Below, one piece after another: positions 1 through 7,305 of a stretch of DNA of 11,985 nt (the stretch's first letter is position 1; each line of letters starts with the position of its first letter). The stretch is from NCBI GenBank assembly GCA_029263435.1, contig JAJCXL010000284.1:1-11985 (forward strand), in the 5' to 3' direction. The stretch comes from Acidobacteriota bacterium. Its GTDB lineage: Bacteria; Acidobacteriota; Vicinamibacteria; Marinacidobacterales; SMYC01. A program made the position numbers and the translations under genes. The notes below the pieces were generated by a model. The model did no database searches. It was not told the DNA's origin and saw nothing but the letters and a program-made list of their open reading frames with translations.

Positions 1-380
1 TGCGCGCCCACCGTCAGCGAGTAGACGAAACCGCAGCACGCGGCCGAGAGGTCGAACCCCCACGCGTTCTTGGCCCCGAGCTCGTCTTGGACCAGGCAGG
101 CGGTCGCTGGAAACATCATGTCGGGAGTCACTGTGCCGACGATGATGAGATCCACGTCTTCCGGAGACATTCCCCTCCGCTCGAGGGCGTGTTTAGCGGC
201 CTTCGCGGCCAGATCGGAGGTCCCCACGCCTTTTTCGACGATGCGGCGCTCCAGGATGCCCGTGCGCCCCTGGATCCAGTCATCGGTCGTGTCGACGAGC
301 TTTTCGAGATCGTGGTTGCTGAGAATCTTCTCGGGCAAGCCGCGCCCGACCGATGTGATGGTAGCTCTTCGCTGGGTCAT
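1..380 (-). CDS. fabH: Beta-ketoacyl-ACP synthase III (FabH family), 5' part only
   Basis: Reading leftwards from the ATG at 380 gives 126 residues before the window edge. FabH enzymes condense an acyl-CoA starter with malonyl-ACP to begin fatty acid synthesis in the cytosol. Family marks are visible: DDWIQGRTGI at residues 33-42 (the DEWI..RTGI substrate-loop motif), the DLIIVGT strand at 77-83, and FDLSAACCGF at 109-118, where C115 is the expected nucleophile of the AAC.GF motif. The catalytic His and Asn lie beyond the edge. A GGAGG ribosome binding site sits 11 bases before the ATG. The gene has its own promoter, diverges from the elb-like operon, and is not beside plsX, fabD, fabG or acpP on the side I can see. 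It may therefore be a pathway-specific KAS III rather than the housekeeping copy (inference). An OleA-type thiolase is less likely given the close match to FabH motifs. Confidence 0.93.
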   Translation of the reverse strand, partial: MTQRRATITSVGRGLPEKILSNHDLEKLVDTTDDWIQGRTGILERRIVEKGVGTSDLAAKAAKHALERRGMSPEDVDLIIVGTVTPDMMFPATACLVQDELGAKNAWGFDLSAACCGFVYSLTVGA

Positions 381-424
381 GAAATTTGGGGCCTCCGGAC
401 GGGGTCGTGGGGTCTGAACCCTAC

Positions 425-453
425 ATCCTATGTCGGGGCCCGGCTCCGGTCAA
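425..453 (-). promoter_or_regulatory. Sigma70-like promoter of the fabH-type gene
   Basis: On the minus strand, TTGACC (448-453, five of six to consensus) is followed by a 17-base spacer and TAGGAT (425-430, four of six). A start near 418 would leave a leader of about 38 bases before the ATG at 380. The spacing is ideal, but no experiment supports it here. Confidence 0.55.
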
Positions 454-461
454 TCCCTAGG

Positions 462-478
462 CGTAGCTAGTAGTTACG
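462..478. promoter_or_regulatory. 17-bp near-palindrome between divergent promoters, candidate operator
   Basis: CGTAGCTAGTAGTTACG consists of 8-base arms around a central G, with one mismatched pair. It lies between the -35 boxes of the two divergent promoters (448-453 and 512-517), eight bases from the fabH-side box. A dimeric regulator bound here could control both transcripts. No regulator family is recognised from the sequence, and chance palindromes of this quality do occur. Confidence 0.35.
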
Positions 479-511
479 GAGACGGCGCGCTCCCTCCACG
501 GCCCCCCCGGC

Positions 512-540
512 TTGAGCCTCACGGCCGAAACGAATAGTAT
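512..540 (+). promoter_or_regulatory. Sigma70-like promoter of the elb-like operon
   Basis: TTGAGC (512-517), a 17-base spacer and TAGTAT (535-540) each match four of six consensus bases and are correctly spaced. Transcription would start near 547, about 39 bases before the GTG at 586. It lies in a locally AT-richer part of the 205-bp intergenic region and mirrors the divergent fabH-side promoter. Confidence 0.5.
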
Positions 541-557
541 GTAGAGTTTCACGACTA

Positions 558-573
558 ACTGCTTGAGTGCAGT
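558..573 (+). other. Small leader hairpin before the first operon gene
   Basis: ACTGC (558-562) and GCAGT (569-573) are perfect complements around a 6-base loop, ending just before the AGGG ribosome binding site at 574-577. In the mRNA this could modulate initiation at the GTG, but five pairs is weak. Confidence 0.2.
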
Positions 574-585
574 AGGGATAACGAC

Positions 586-1248
586 GTGGCAGGAGCAGCT
601 TTCTACGATCTGGACGGTACCTTGGTCAGCACCAACTTGGTGCACGTGTTCTGGTTCTACGCAAAGAACGACCAAGGGATCTTGAAGAGTTTGGCGCGAT
701 CCGCGGCGACCATAGCCGGGCTTCCGTTGTTCATGGCCGCGGACGCCTATAGCCGAAAAGTGTTCAACGACATCTTCTTCAAATGGTACAAAGGCCAGTC
801 CGAGGACCGTCTGCGCTATTTGGCTGAGGATCTCTACCAAGAGGTCATCCGCCCGGCGGTGTATCCGGGGGCGAAGCAGCTATTGTCGAAATCCAGGAGT
901 ATGGGATTGCGCCAAGTCGTCGTCACCGGGGCGCTCGATATCACCGTCCAGCCCCTGCTCCGCGATCTGGGGATCGAGGAGTACGTGGCGAACAAGCTCG
1001 AGTTCGTCGACAATCGCGCCACCGGCCGGCTGAAGCCCCCGATCATGGCGAGCGCGACGAAAGCGTCCTGGATCCGCACTTATTCCGAGAAAGAAGGCCT
1101 CTCTCTCAACGAATGTTACGCTTATGCCGACAGCATGAGCGATCTGCCGATGCTCTCCGTGGTGGGTCACCCGACCGCCACCAACCCGGACCACCGCCTC
1201 CGGACCACGGCCCAACGGCACGATTGGCCTATTGTGAGCCTGCAATAG
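586..1248 (+). CDS. HAD-IB family phosphatase (SerB-like fold)
   Basis: A 220-residue soluble haloacid dehalogenase hydrolase that removes phosphate from a small molecule or lipid precursor. All four HAD motifs are present: DLDGT at residues 8-12 with nucleophile D8 and acid/base D10, VVTGA at 112-116 with T114, K159, and ADSMSDLPML at 181-190 with D182 and D186 for Mg binding. The helical segment at 15-90 is the C1 cap of class IB, and the length is normal. The GTG start is preceded by AGGG with 8 bases spacing; an in-frame stop lies at 556-558. Relatives of this subfamily are often fused to PlsC acyltransferases, and here a PlsC domain lies in the same operon, so a role in phospholipid or alkyl-glycerol phosphate turnover is plausible (inference). 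It is the first gene of the operon, 48 bp before the next. Phosphoserine phosphatase is possible but does not fit the context. Confidence 0.88.
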   Translation: MAGAAFYDLDGTLVSTNLVHVFWFYAKNDQGILKSLARSAATIAGLPLFMAADAYSRKVFNDIFFKWYKGQSEDRLRYLAEDLYQEVIRPAVYPGAKQLLSKSRSMGLRQVVVTGALDITVQPLLRDLGIEEYVANKLEFVDNRATGRLKPPIMASATKASWIRTYSEKEGLSLNECYAYADSMSDLPMLSVVGHPTATNPDHRLRTTAQRHDWPIVSLQ

Positions 1249-1261
1249 CCGTTATCTTGGA

Positions 1262-1276
1262 GCTCGATAGTCGAGC
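1262..1276. repeat. Short inverted repeat in the HAD/LarA-like gap
   Basis: GCTCGA and TCGAGC form a perfect 6-bp stem around a TAG loop within the 48-bp intergenic gap. It has no T-tract, so it is not a convincing terminator. It may be an mRNA processing or stability element, or chance. Confidence 0.25.
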
Positions 1277-1296
1277 CATTGGACAAGACATAGAAA

Positions 1297-2892
1297 ATGC
1301 CAGTCCTTCGACGTAAACTCGATCCGGGTACGGTACACATCGATACCGACTCGGCGCCGCGCCTGATCCACTTCGGTGAAGACTTCTGGGAAGAGGATCT
1401 GCCGGTAGGCACCCGGGTCATTTATCCCAAGCCGCCCATTCAGGGCCTTCCCAACCCTCGAGGCGCCATCCGTCACGCCATCAACCACCCGCTCGGCTGC
1501 GATCCGCTCCATGCGCAGCTCGAGCCGGGCATGAAAATCACCATCGCGCTCGACGACATCAGCTTGCCGCTTCCTCCGATGGTGACGCCGGATACGCGGC
1601 AGACGGCGCTCGAGGTGGTGCTGGAGCTTCTCAGCGACCACGGCGTCGACAACATCCACATCATCATCGCCAACTCGCTCCATCGAAAGATGACCGAGCC
1701 CGAAATGCGGCGCATGGTCGGCACCGAGATCCACGATGCGTTCTATCCGGATCGCTATTACTGTCACGACGCCGAAGATCCCGATGGGATGACGAGCCTC
1801 GGTCAAACGCGTCACAAGGAAGAGGTCCGCATCAACCGCCGGGCGGTCGAGAGCGACCTGGTCATCTATATCAACATCAACCTCGTACCGATGGACGGCG
1901 GGCACAAATCGGTGACCGTGGGGCTGTGCGACTATGAGAGCCTCACCTATCACCACGAGCCCCAGACCATCCTCGATTCCGATGGTTATATGGACCCGGC
2001 GAAGTCCGAGCTCAATCACAAATGCGTCCGGATGGGCGGGCTCGTCGACGAGCACATGAACGTCTTTCACATCGAGACGGTGCTCAACAATCGCATGTAT
2101 GCGGATCAGCTCGGGTTCTTCAACAAGAACGAGGACGACTTCACCGAGCTCGACCGGCTGAAGCTTCAAGCGACGAAGTGGTCGACGTCTAAGCTACCGC
2201 GCTCACTCAAGCGATCGTTCTTCCACAACATCCCATCGCCTTTCGAGCTGATCGGCTGCTATGCGGGAAAGACCGAGCCGGTGCACGAGAAGACTCTCGA
2301 GCGCTGCTTCGACCAATACGCCGTCAAAGTGAAGGGCCAGTGCGACATTCTCATCGTGGGCGTCCCCTACATCTCGCCTTATAACGTGAACTCGATCTTG
2401 AACCCCCTGTTGGTTCAAGTGATGGGGCCGGGCTATTTCTTCAACCTCTATCGCGGCAAGCCTCTCGTTCGCAAAGGCGGCGTTCTCATCTTGTGTCACC
2501 CGTGCTACGACGAGTTCGACCCGCAGTTCCACCCGAGCTATATCGAGTTCTTTCATCGCTTGCTGCCCGAAACGAACGACGCGTTCACCTTGCGGGAGAA
2601 GTACGAGGAAGAGTTCGCGAACAACCCGAGCTACATCCAAATGTATCGCTCCGGAAACGCGTATCACGGAGCGCACCCGTTCTTCATGTGGTATTGGGGA
2701 GAGAACGGCCGCCGCCACGTGAGCAAGATCATCGCGGCGGGTGCGGAGAACCAGCACGTCCCCGAGCTCCTCGGGTTTGATCGGGCGCCGACGCTCGCCG
2801 AAGCGATTGCCGATGCCCGCAGCCATATGGGTCGCTCGGCTGAGATCACGATGTTGCATCTGCCACCCATTCTCATCCCTGACGTGGAGTAG
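1297..2892 (+). CDS. LarA-like (DUF2088) nickel-pincer hydroxyacid racemase/epimerase family protein
   Basis: This 531-residue protein belongs to the lactate racemase LarA superfamily, whose studied members use a nickel-pincer nucleotide cofactor to move hydride at a hydroxyl carbon. LarA-like marks run in order: ALDDISLPLPP at 84-94 (the DD..RP.P region), IIIANSLHRKMTEPEMRRMVG at 122-142 with H129 matching LarA H108, GGHKSVTVGL at 201-210 with K204 matching cofactor lysine K184, and YHH at 218-220 matching H200. The stretch before K204 is shortened by about four residues, and M199 stands where LarA has H174, so plain lactate racemisation is doubtful. It is longer than LarA (about 425 residues). 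The ATG is fixed by an in-frame TAG just upstream at 1291-1293; the ribosome site is weak. No larB, larC or larE lies in view. Gaps of 48 and 25 bp tie it to the operon. I infer hydroxyl redox or epimer chemistry on a glycerol or hydroxyacyl substrate. Confidence 0.8.
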   Translation: MPVLRRKLDPGTVHIDTDSAPRLIHFGEDFWEEDLPVGTRVIYPKPPIQGLPNPRGAIRHAINHPLGCDPLHAQLEPGMKITIALDDISLPLPPMVTPDTRQTALEVVLELLSDHGVDNIHIIIANSLHRKMTEPEMRRMVGTEIHDAFYPDRYYCHDAEDPDGMTSLGQTRHKEEVRINRRAVESDLVIYININLVPMDGGHKSVTVGLCDYESLTYHHEPQTILDSDGYMDPAKSELNHKCVRMGGLVDEHMNVFHIETVLNNRMYADQLGFFNKNEDDFTELDRLKLQATKWSTSKLPRSLKRSFFHNIPSPFELIGCYAGKTEPVHEKTLERCFDQYAVKVKGQCDILIVGVPYISPYNVNSILNPLLVQVMGPGYFFNLYRGKPLVRKGGVLILCHPCYDEFDPQFHPSYIEFFHRLLPETNDAFTLREKYEEEFANNPSYIQMYRSGNAYHGAHPFFMWYWGENGRRHVSKIIAAGAENQHVPELLGFDRAPTLAEAIADARSHMGRSAEITMLHLPPILIPDVE

Positions 2893-2917
2893 CCGAAAGC
2901 GAAAGCGCCTGTTGCCC

Positions 2918-5900
2918 ATGACCGGAATCGACGTTTCAAAGACCTTCGAGGGAGGGCGCATTCTCCTGCTTGGGGGCACCGGCTTTCTCGGCAAGGTCAT
3001 GCTCTCGATGCTCCTCGATCGATTTCCGCGGGTGGGCCGGGTCTACTTGATGGTCCGGGCAAGCTCCGAGGCCGAGAGCGAAGCCAGGTTCTGGGAGTCC
3101 ATCGTCCCCTCTCCCGCGCTTCTGCCACTGCGGGAACGCTACGGAACGGATCTCGCCGAGTTCCTTCGCGAAAAGATCGTCGTCGTGTCGGGCGATATCA
3201 CGAACGACAATCTGGGGTTCTCGTCGGAGCGCGCCGAGGCCATCGCGTCCGACATAGACGTGCTGCTCAACTCCTCCGGCCGGGTGACGTTCAATCCACC
3301 GCTCGAAGCCGCGCTCAAGACCAACGTCACCGGCACCTTGAACACCATCGCGTTCGCCAAGCGCATGAAACGTCCGGCGCTCGTGCACGTGAGCACTTGC
3401 TTCGTCGCCGGCGACCGCTCGGGCGAGATCTGGGAGAACGAGCCTCTCATCGGATACTTCCCCCGCCGAGCCGAAGAAGATTCCGAGTTCAGCGTCGACA
3501 AAGAGATCGACGATTGCGAGCGCCTCGCGGTGCGGGTGCGGGATGAAGCCCAAGACAAATCACTGGCCGACAAGTTTCGTGAGACCGCTCGAAAGCGCTT
3601 CGTCGAAGAGGGGCGCGACCCCGGTGACCAAAAGGCCATGAATCTCGGGATCGCCCGGGAGAGGAAGAACTGGATCCGCTCGCGGCTCACCGATCTCGGC
3701 ATAGATAAAGCACAGGGCTGGGGCTGGCCGAACATCTATACCTATACCAAGAGTCTGGGCGAGCAGCTCGTCGCGGCCGAAGAGGACATTGCGCGAGCGA
3801 TCGTGAGACCCTCCATCGTCGAGAGCGCCCTGTCGTTTCCGTTTCCCGGATGGAACGAAGGCTTTACCACGACCGCTCCCCTCGTCCGGATGGCGATGCG
3901 TGGCCAAAATCTCTTTCCGGTAAGAACCGACGTCATCCTCGACGTCATTCCCGTGGACATGGTGGCCTCGGCCACCCTCGCGGTCACCGCCCAGACCATG
4001 GTCGAAGAGCCCGCGCTCGTCTATCAAGTCGCTTCGGGCGACACGAATCCGTCCCGGCTCGGCCGGCTCGTAGATCTTCTCGGGCTGCACAAGCGCAAGT
4101 ATTTTCGTGAGCGAACCACCGGCAGCCGATGGCTCAATCAGGTCGCCTCGCGCATGGAAGCCCAGGCGGTAGAGCCGGAACGGTTCGAGAAATACTCGAT
4201 GCCGCTGCTTCACAAAGTGACCCAGCAGGTCGGAAAAGCGCTCGACAACGTCACCGACCGACAGCTCGGATCCTTGTCGCCGCTTCTGACCCAAGCGCGG
4301 GATGCCGTTTCACGCTTCGAGGCGTTTACTCGCGAAGGCGAAGAGCATTACGAGACCTTCCGGCCGTTCATCGTCGACAACAAGTACGTGTTCCGCACCG
4401 ATAACACGCGCGCCCTGTTCGAGCGTATCGAAGGAGACGGTGAGAGCACGCTCACCTTCACGCCCAAAGAGATCGACTGGTATCACTACTGGTTGGAGGT
4501 CCACCTCCCCGGGCTGAAGAAGTGGGTCTTTCCGCGCTTCGACGAAGCGGAGACCGTCCGACCGCGCAGGGTCTACACCTACAAGCATTTGGTGGAGCTG
4601 TTCGAAGCGTGCACGAAGAATCATTCCGGCCGCGTCGCGATGCGGATCGAGCGGAACGGTCGAGAGGAGCGCTACACCTACGGCGATTTGAGAGAGTGCG
4701 TGCTCCGATCGGCCGCGTTTCTCGTAGGAAAGGGCGTCAAAGAGACGGACCGCGTCGCCCTACTCGCCGAGAACTCGCCCGAATGGGGCATGACCTATTT
4801 CGGAATCGTGAGAACTGGTGCGGCGGTCATCCCTCTCGAGAAAGACGCCACCACGGATGACGTCGTGCGTTTGTTGGGGCTCGGCAAAGCCAAAGCGATT
4901 CTGGTCAGCCGTGAGCTCGATGAGGCCCATCCCGAGCTTCGGGATCGTCTCGAGGGCAGTGTATCGGTCTGGACGTTCGAGGAAGTTTTTGCCCTGACGG
5001 CGGAGTCGACCGAGCAGAAGCGTATCGCGAAGCTCCCGGCGGACGTGAGCCCGCAAGCGGTGGCCTCGATCATCTACACCTCGGGAACGACGGGAAACCC
5101 CAAAGGGGTCATGCTCACCCATCGTAACTTCGCGAGCCTCATCGCGAAGCTTCTCTCCGTCTACGACATCACCGAAGAAGACGGCATGCTGAGCGTGCTT
5201 CCACTGCACCACTCGTTCGAGTTCTCGACGGGATTCTTGCTTCCACTCAGCCGCGGTGCTTCGATCACTTATCTCGCCGAGGTCAACGGCGATAGCGTGA
5301 ACCGCGAGCTCAAGAAAGGCCAAGTGACGTGCATCGTCGGCGTGCCGGCGTTGTGGGACCTTTTGAAACGACGGATCCTCGGACGGTTCGCCGACAAGTC
5401 GCCACGACTCGAAGAGTTGATGACCGCGCTCATAGACGCCAACTACTTGTTGCGAGACGAGACCCCGCTCAACTTCGGCTCGCTCTTGTTTCTGCCGGTG
5501 CACTCCGCTTTCGGTGGGCGAATCCGCTATCTCATCAGCGGCGGCTCGGCGTTGTCGGAGTCCACCCTCAAGACTTTCCGAGGGCTCGGGTTCAACCTCA
5601 ACGAGGGCTACGGATTGACCGAAGCGTCGCCGGTTCTGACGGTGACCCGGCCTGACGGAAGAGTCCTTTCGGGAAGTGTCGGCCAGCCGCTGCCGGGAGT
5701 CGAGATCAAGATCGCGGATCCCGACCGGCGGGGAGTGGGGGAGGTCATCGCGAAAGGCCCGTCGATCATGGCGGGATATTTCGGGAATGAGACCGCGACG
5801 AAAGAATCCCTCAAAGACGGGTGGCTCCATACCGGCGATCTCGGCCGCCTGGACGAGGACGGCAATCTCTACATCGTGGGGAGAGCGAAAGAGCTCATCG

Positions 5901-7279
5901 TCGACCGCAATGGCAAGAACGTCTATCCGGATGAGCTCGAAGAGCTCTATACCGATGACGCGGTCATGCAGGAGATGGCCATCATCGGTCTACCCGACGG
6001 CACCGGTGAGCAAGTGGCCGCTGTCGTGGTGCCGAAAGAAGGTGCGACGGCCTCTGACCCGGACGTCGCGAAGAGCATCGAGGAGCACTTTCACCAGGTC
6101 TCTTCGAAGCTGGCGCTCTATAAGCGAGTGAAGACCGTCGAGGTGCGAGACGAGGCGCTCCCGAGAACCGCGACCCGCAAAGTCAAACGTCGCGAGCTCG
6201 TGAGCTGGCTGACCGCGAAGAGAAAGCTCGACTCGCGCGAGACCCCCGCCGGCGAGTCCGACAAAGAGTGGATTCTCGACATGGTGTCTCGAGTGGCAGA
6301 GAAACCGAGAGACGTGGTCCATCTCGACATGAGCCTCGACGAGATTGGCTTCGACAGTCTCATGTATAGCGAGCTGTCGGGGGCCATCGAGACTCACACG
6401 GGACAGAGCCTGTCGACCGATGTGTTGATGTCTCTGTCCGGAATCCGGGAGCTCGCGGATAGCTTGAACCGGACGCCGTCACGCGAGCGCAAGCAGCAGG
6501 AGCGCTCGAAGAAGGAGCCGACGGAGAAGGTCGATTTACCGCCAATCGTTCAAATGCTGGGAAGAAAGGGCCTCTCCGGCGTCCAGCGCTGGTTTTACCG
6601 CAATGCTCTCGATGCCGAGATTCGTGGTGAGGCAAATATACCTAATCACACGCACTATATCGTCGTCGCGAATCACTCGTCTCATTTGGACATGGGACTC
6701 GTGAAGACGGCGTTAGGTCAATCGGGAGAAAACCTGATCGCGCTCGCGGCGGCGGACTACTTCTTCGACAACCGGGTCAAGCGAACCGTCTTCGAGAACT
6801 TTACCAACCTGGTCCCCATGGAGCGCAAGGGCTCTTTGCGGAAATCCTTGGAGTGGGCTTTTCATCTCCTCGAACAGGGATATAACGTGTTGGTCTTCCC
6901 CGAGGGTACGCGCTCGCGAACCGGCGTGATGCAGCCGTTCCAGCGCGGGATTGGCCATCTCGTGCTCCGGGCCAAAGTCGGGATCCTCCCCATGCACCTG
7001 TCCACGTACGACGCGCTGCCCCCCGGAACTTGGTATCCGCAATCGCGGCAGGTCAGCGCGAGCATCGGACCCTTTCTCGACTACGAGACTCTTCTCCGGG
7101 TGTCCGAAGGACTCTCGCGCTCGGATGCCGAACGCGCCGTGGCGGTGCTCGCGCAGCGCATCGTCGAGTGCGAACGGGACCGCGCTCGCATCAACCTCGC
7201 GGCGGAAGTAGAGAGCGTTCGCGAGGGATTCACCCTCGAGCGAAAGACACCCCTGCCGGTCGCCGTTGAGACCGACTAG
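2918..7279 (+). CDS. elbD: ElbD-like multifunctional ether lipid enzyme: acyl reductase, acyl ligase, ACP, PlsC
   Basis: A 1453-residue four-domain protein. (1) Alcohol-forming fatty acyl reductase, about 10-545: NAD(P) loop GGTGFLGK at 19-26, HVST at 157-160, YTYTK at 274-278 (Y274, K278), and a conserved linker IDWYHYWLEVHLPGLKKW at 519-536. (2) AMP-forming acyl ligase, about 550-1100: IIYTSGTTGNPKG at 718-730, GYGLTEASP at 897-905, HTGDLG at 971-976, GRAKELIVDRNGKNVYP at 988-1004, and the C-terminal lysine K1088. (3) Acyl carrier, about 1110-1185: IGFDSL with phosphopantetheine serine S1147. (4) A charged linker at 1185-1206, then a PlsC acyltransferase: NHSSHLD at 1252-1258, VPMERKGS at 1299-1306 and FPEGTRSR at 1327-1334. 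All catalytic residues I can name are intact. This is the domain set of myxobacterial ElbD, required for ether lipids. The ATG at 2918 puts the nucleotide loop at the expected place; a longer in-frame stretch to 2741 would only overlap the preceding gene. No strong ribosome site is seen. Confidence 0.92.
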   Translation: MTGIDVSKTFEGGRILLLGGTGFLGKVMLSMLLDRFPRVGRVYLMVRASSEAESEARFWESIVPSPALLPLRERYGTDLAEFLREKIVVVSGDITNDNLGFSSERAEAIASDIDVLLNSSGRVTFNPPLEAALKTNVTGTLNTIAFAKRMKRPALVHVSTCFVAGDRSGEIWENEPLIGYFPRRAEEDSEFSVDKEIDDCERLAVRVRDEAQDKSLADKFRETARKRFVEEGRDPGDQKAMNLGIARERKNWIRSRLTDLGIDKAQGWGWPNIYTYTKSLGEQLVAAEEDIARAIVRPSIVESALSFPFPGWNEGFTTTAPLVRMAMRGQNLFPVRTDVILDVIPVDMVASATLAVTAQTMVEEPALVYQVASGDTNPSRLGRLVDLLGLHKRKYFRERTTGSRWLNQVASRMEAQAVEPERFEKYSMPLLHKVTQQVGKALDNVTDRQLGSLSPLLTQARDAVSRFEAFTREGEEHYETFRPFIVDNKYVFRTDNTRALFERIEGDGESTLTFTPKEIDWYHYWLEVHLPGLKKWVFPRFDEAETVRPRRVYTYKHLVELFEACTKNHSGRVAMRIERNGREERYTYGDLRECVLRSAAFLVGKGVKETDRVALLAENSPEWGMTYFGIVRTGAAVIPLEKDATTDDVVRLLGLGKAKAILVSRELDEAHPELRDRLEGSVSVWTFEEVFALTAESTEQKRIAKLPADVSPQAVASIIYTSGTTGNPKGVMLTHRNFASLIAKLLSVYDITEEDGMLSVLPLHHSFEFSTGFLLPLSRGASITYLAEVNGDSVNRELKKGQVTCIVGVPALWDLLKRRILGRFADKSPRLEELMTALIDANYLLRDETPLNFGSLLFLPVHSAFGGRIRYLISGGSALSESTLKTFRGLGFNLNEGYGLTEASPVLTVTRPDGRVLSGSVGQPLPGVEIKIADPDRRGVGEVIAKGPSIMAGYFGNETATKESLKDGWLHTGDLGRLDEDGNLYIVGRAKELIVDRNGKNVYPDELEELYTDDAVMQEMAIIGLPDGTGEQVAAVVVPKEGATASDPDVAKSIEEHFHQVSSKLALYKRVKTVEVRDEALPRTATRKVKRRELVSWLTAKRKLDSRETPAGESDKEWILDMVSRVAEKPRDVVHLDMSLDEIGFDSLMYSELSGAIETHTGQSLSTDVLMSLSGIRELADSLNRTPSRERKQQERSKKEPTEKVDLPPIVQMLGRKGLSGVQRWFYRNALDAEIRGEANIPNHTHYIVVANHSSHLDMGLVKTALGQSGENLIALAAADYFFDNRVKRTVFENFTNLVPMERKGSLRKSLEWAFHLLEQGYNVLVFPEGTRSRTGVMQPFQRGIGHLVLRAKVGILPMHLSTYDALPPGTWYPQSRQVSASIGPFLDYETLLRVSEGLSRSDAERAVAVLAQRIVECERDRARINLAAEVESVREGFTLERKTPLPVAVETD

Positions 7280-7305
7280 CTGAGAGCAAACGAGCGCCGG
7301 TCGAA

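Noticed and set aside
1252..2169. 305-residue open frame on the minus strand
   Set aside because: It is the antisense of the LarA-like gene, which has clear family motifs. The product is Val/Asp/Arg/His-rich with no recognisable domain, as expected of a shadow frame in GC-rich DNA.
2741..2917. Earlier in-frame start for the elbD-like gene
   Set aside because: It would add 59 residues of Arg/Ser-rich sequence lying wholly or mostly inside the LarA-like gene. The family begins just before the GGTGFLG loop, which suits the ATG at 2918.
4760..5830. 356-residue open frame on the minus strand
   Set aside because: Antisense of the acyl ligase domain, whose motifs are all intact on the plus strand. 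No ribosome site and no domain signature.
2918..7279. Carboxylic acid reductase or NRPS
   Set aside because: Domain order is wrong for both, there is no condensation domain, and the reductase and its linker look like alcohol-forming fatty acyl reductases with a C-terminal PlsC.
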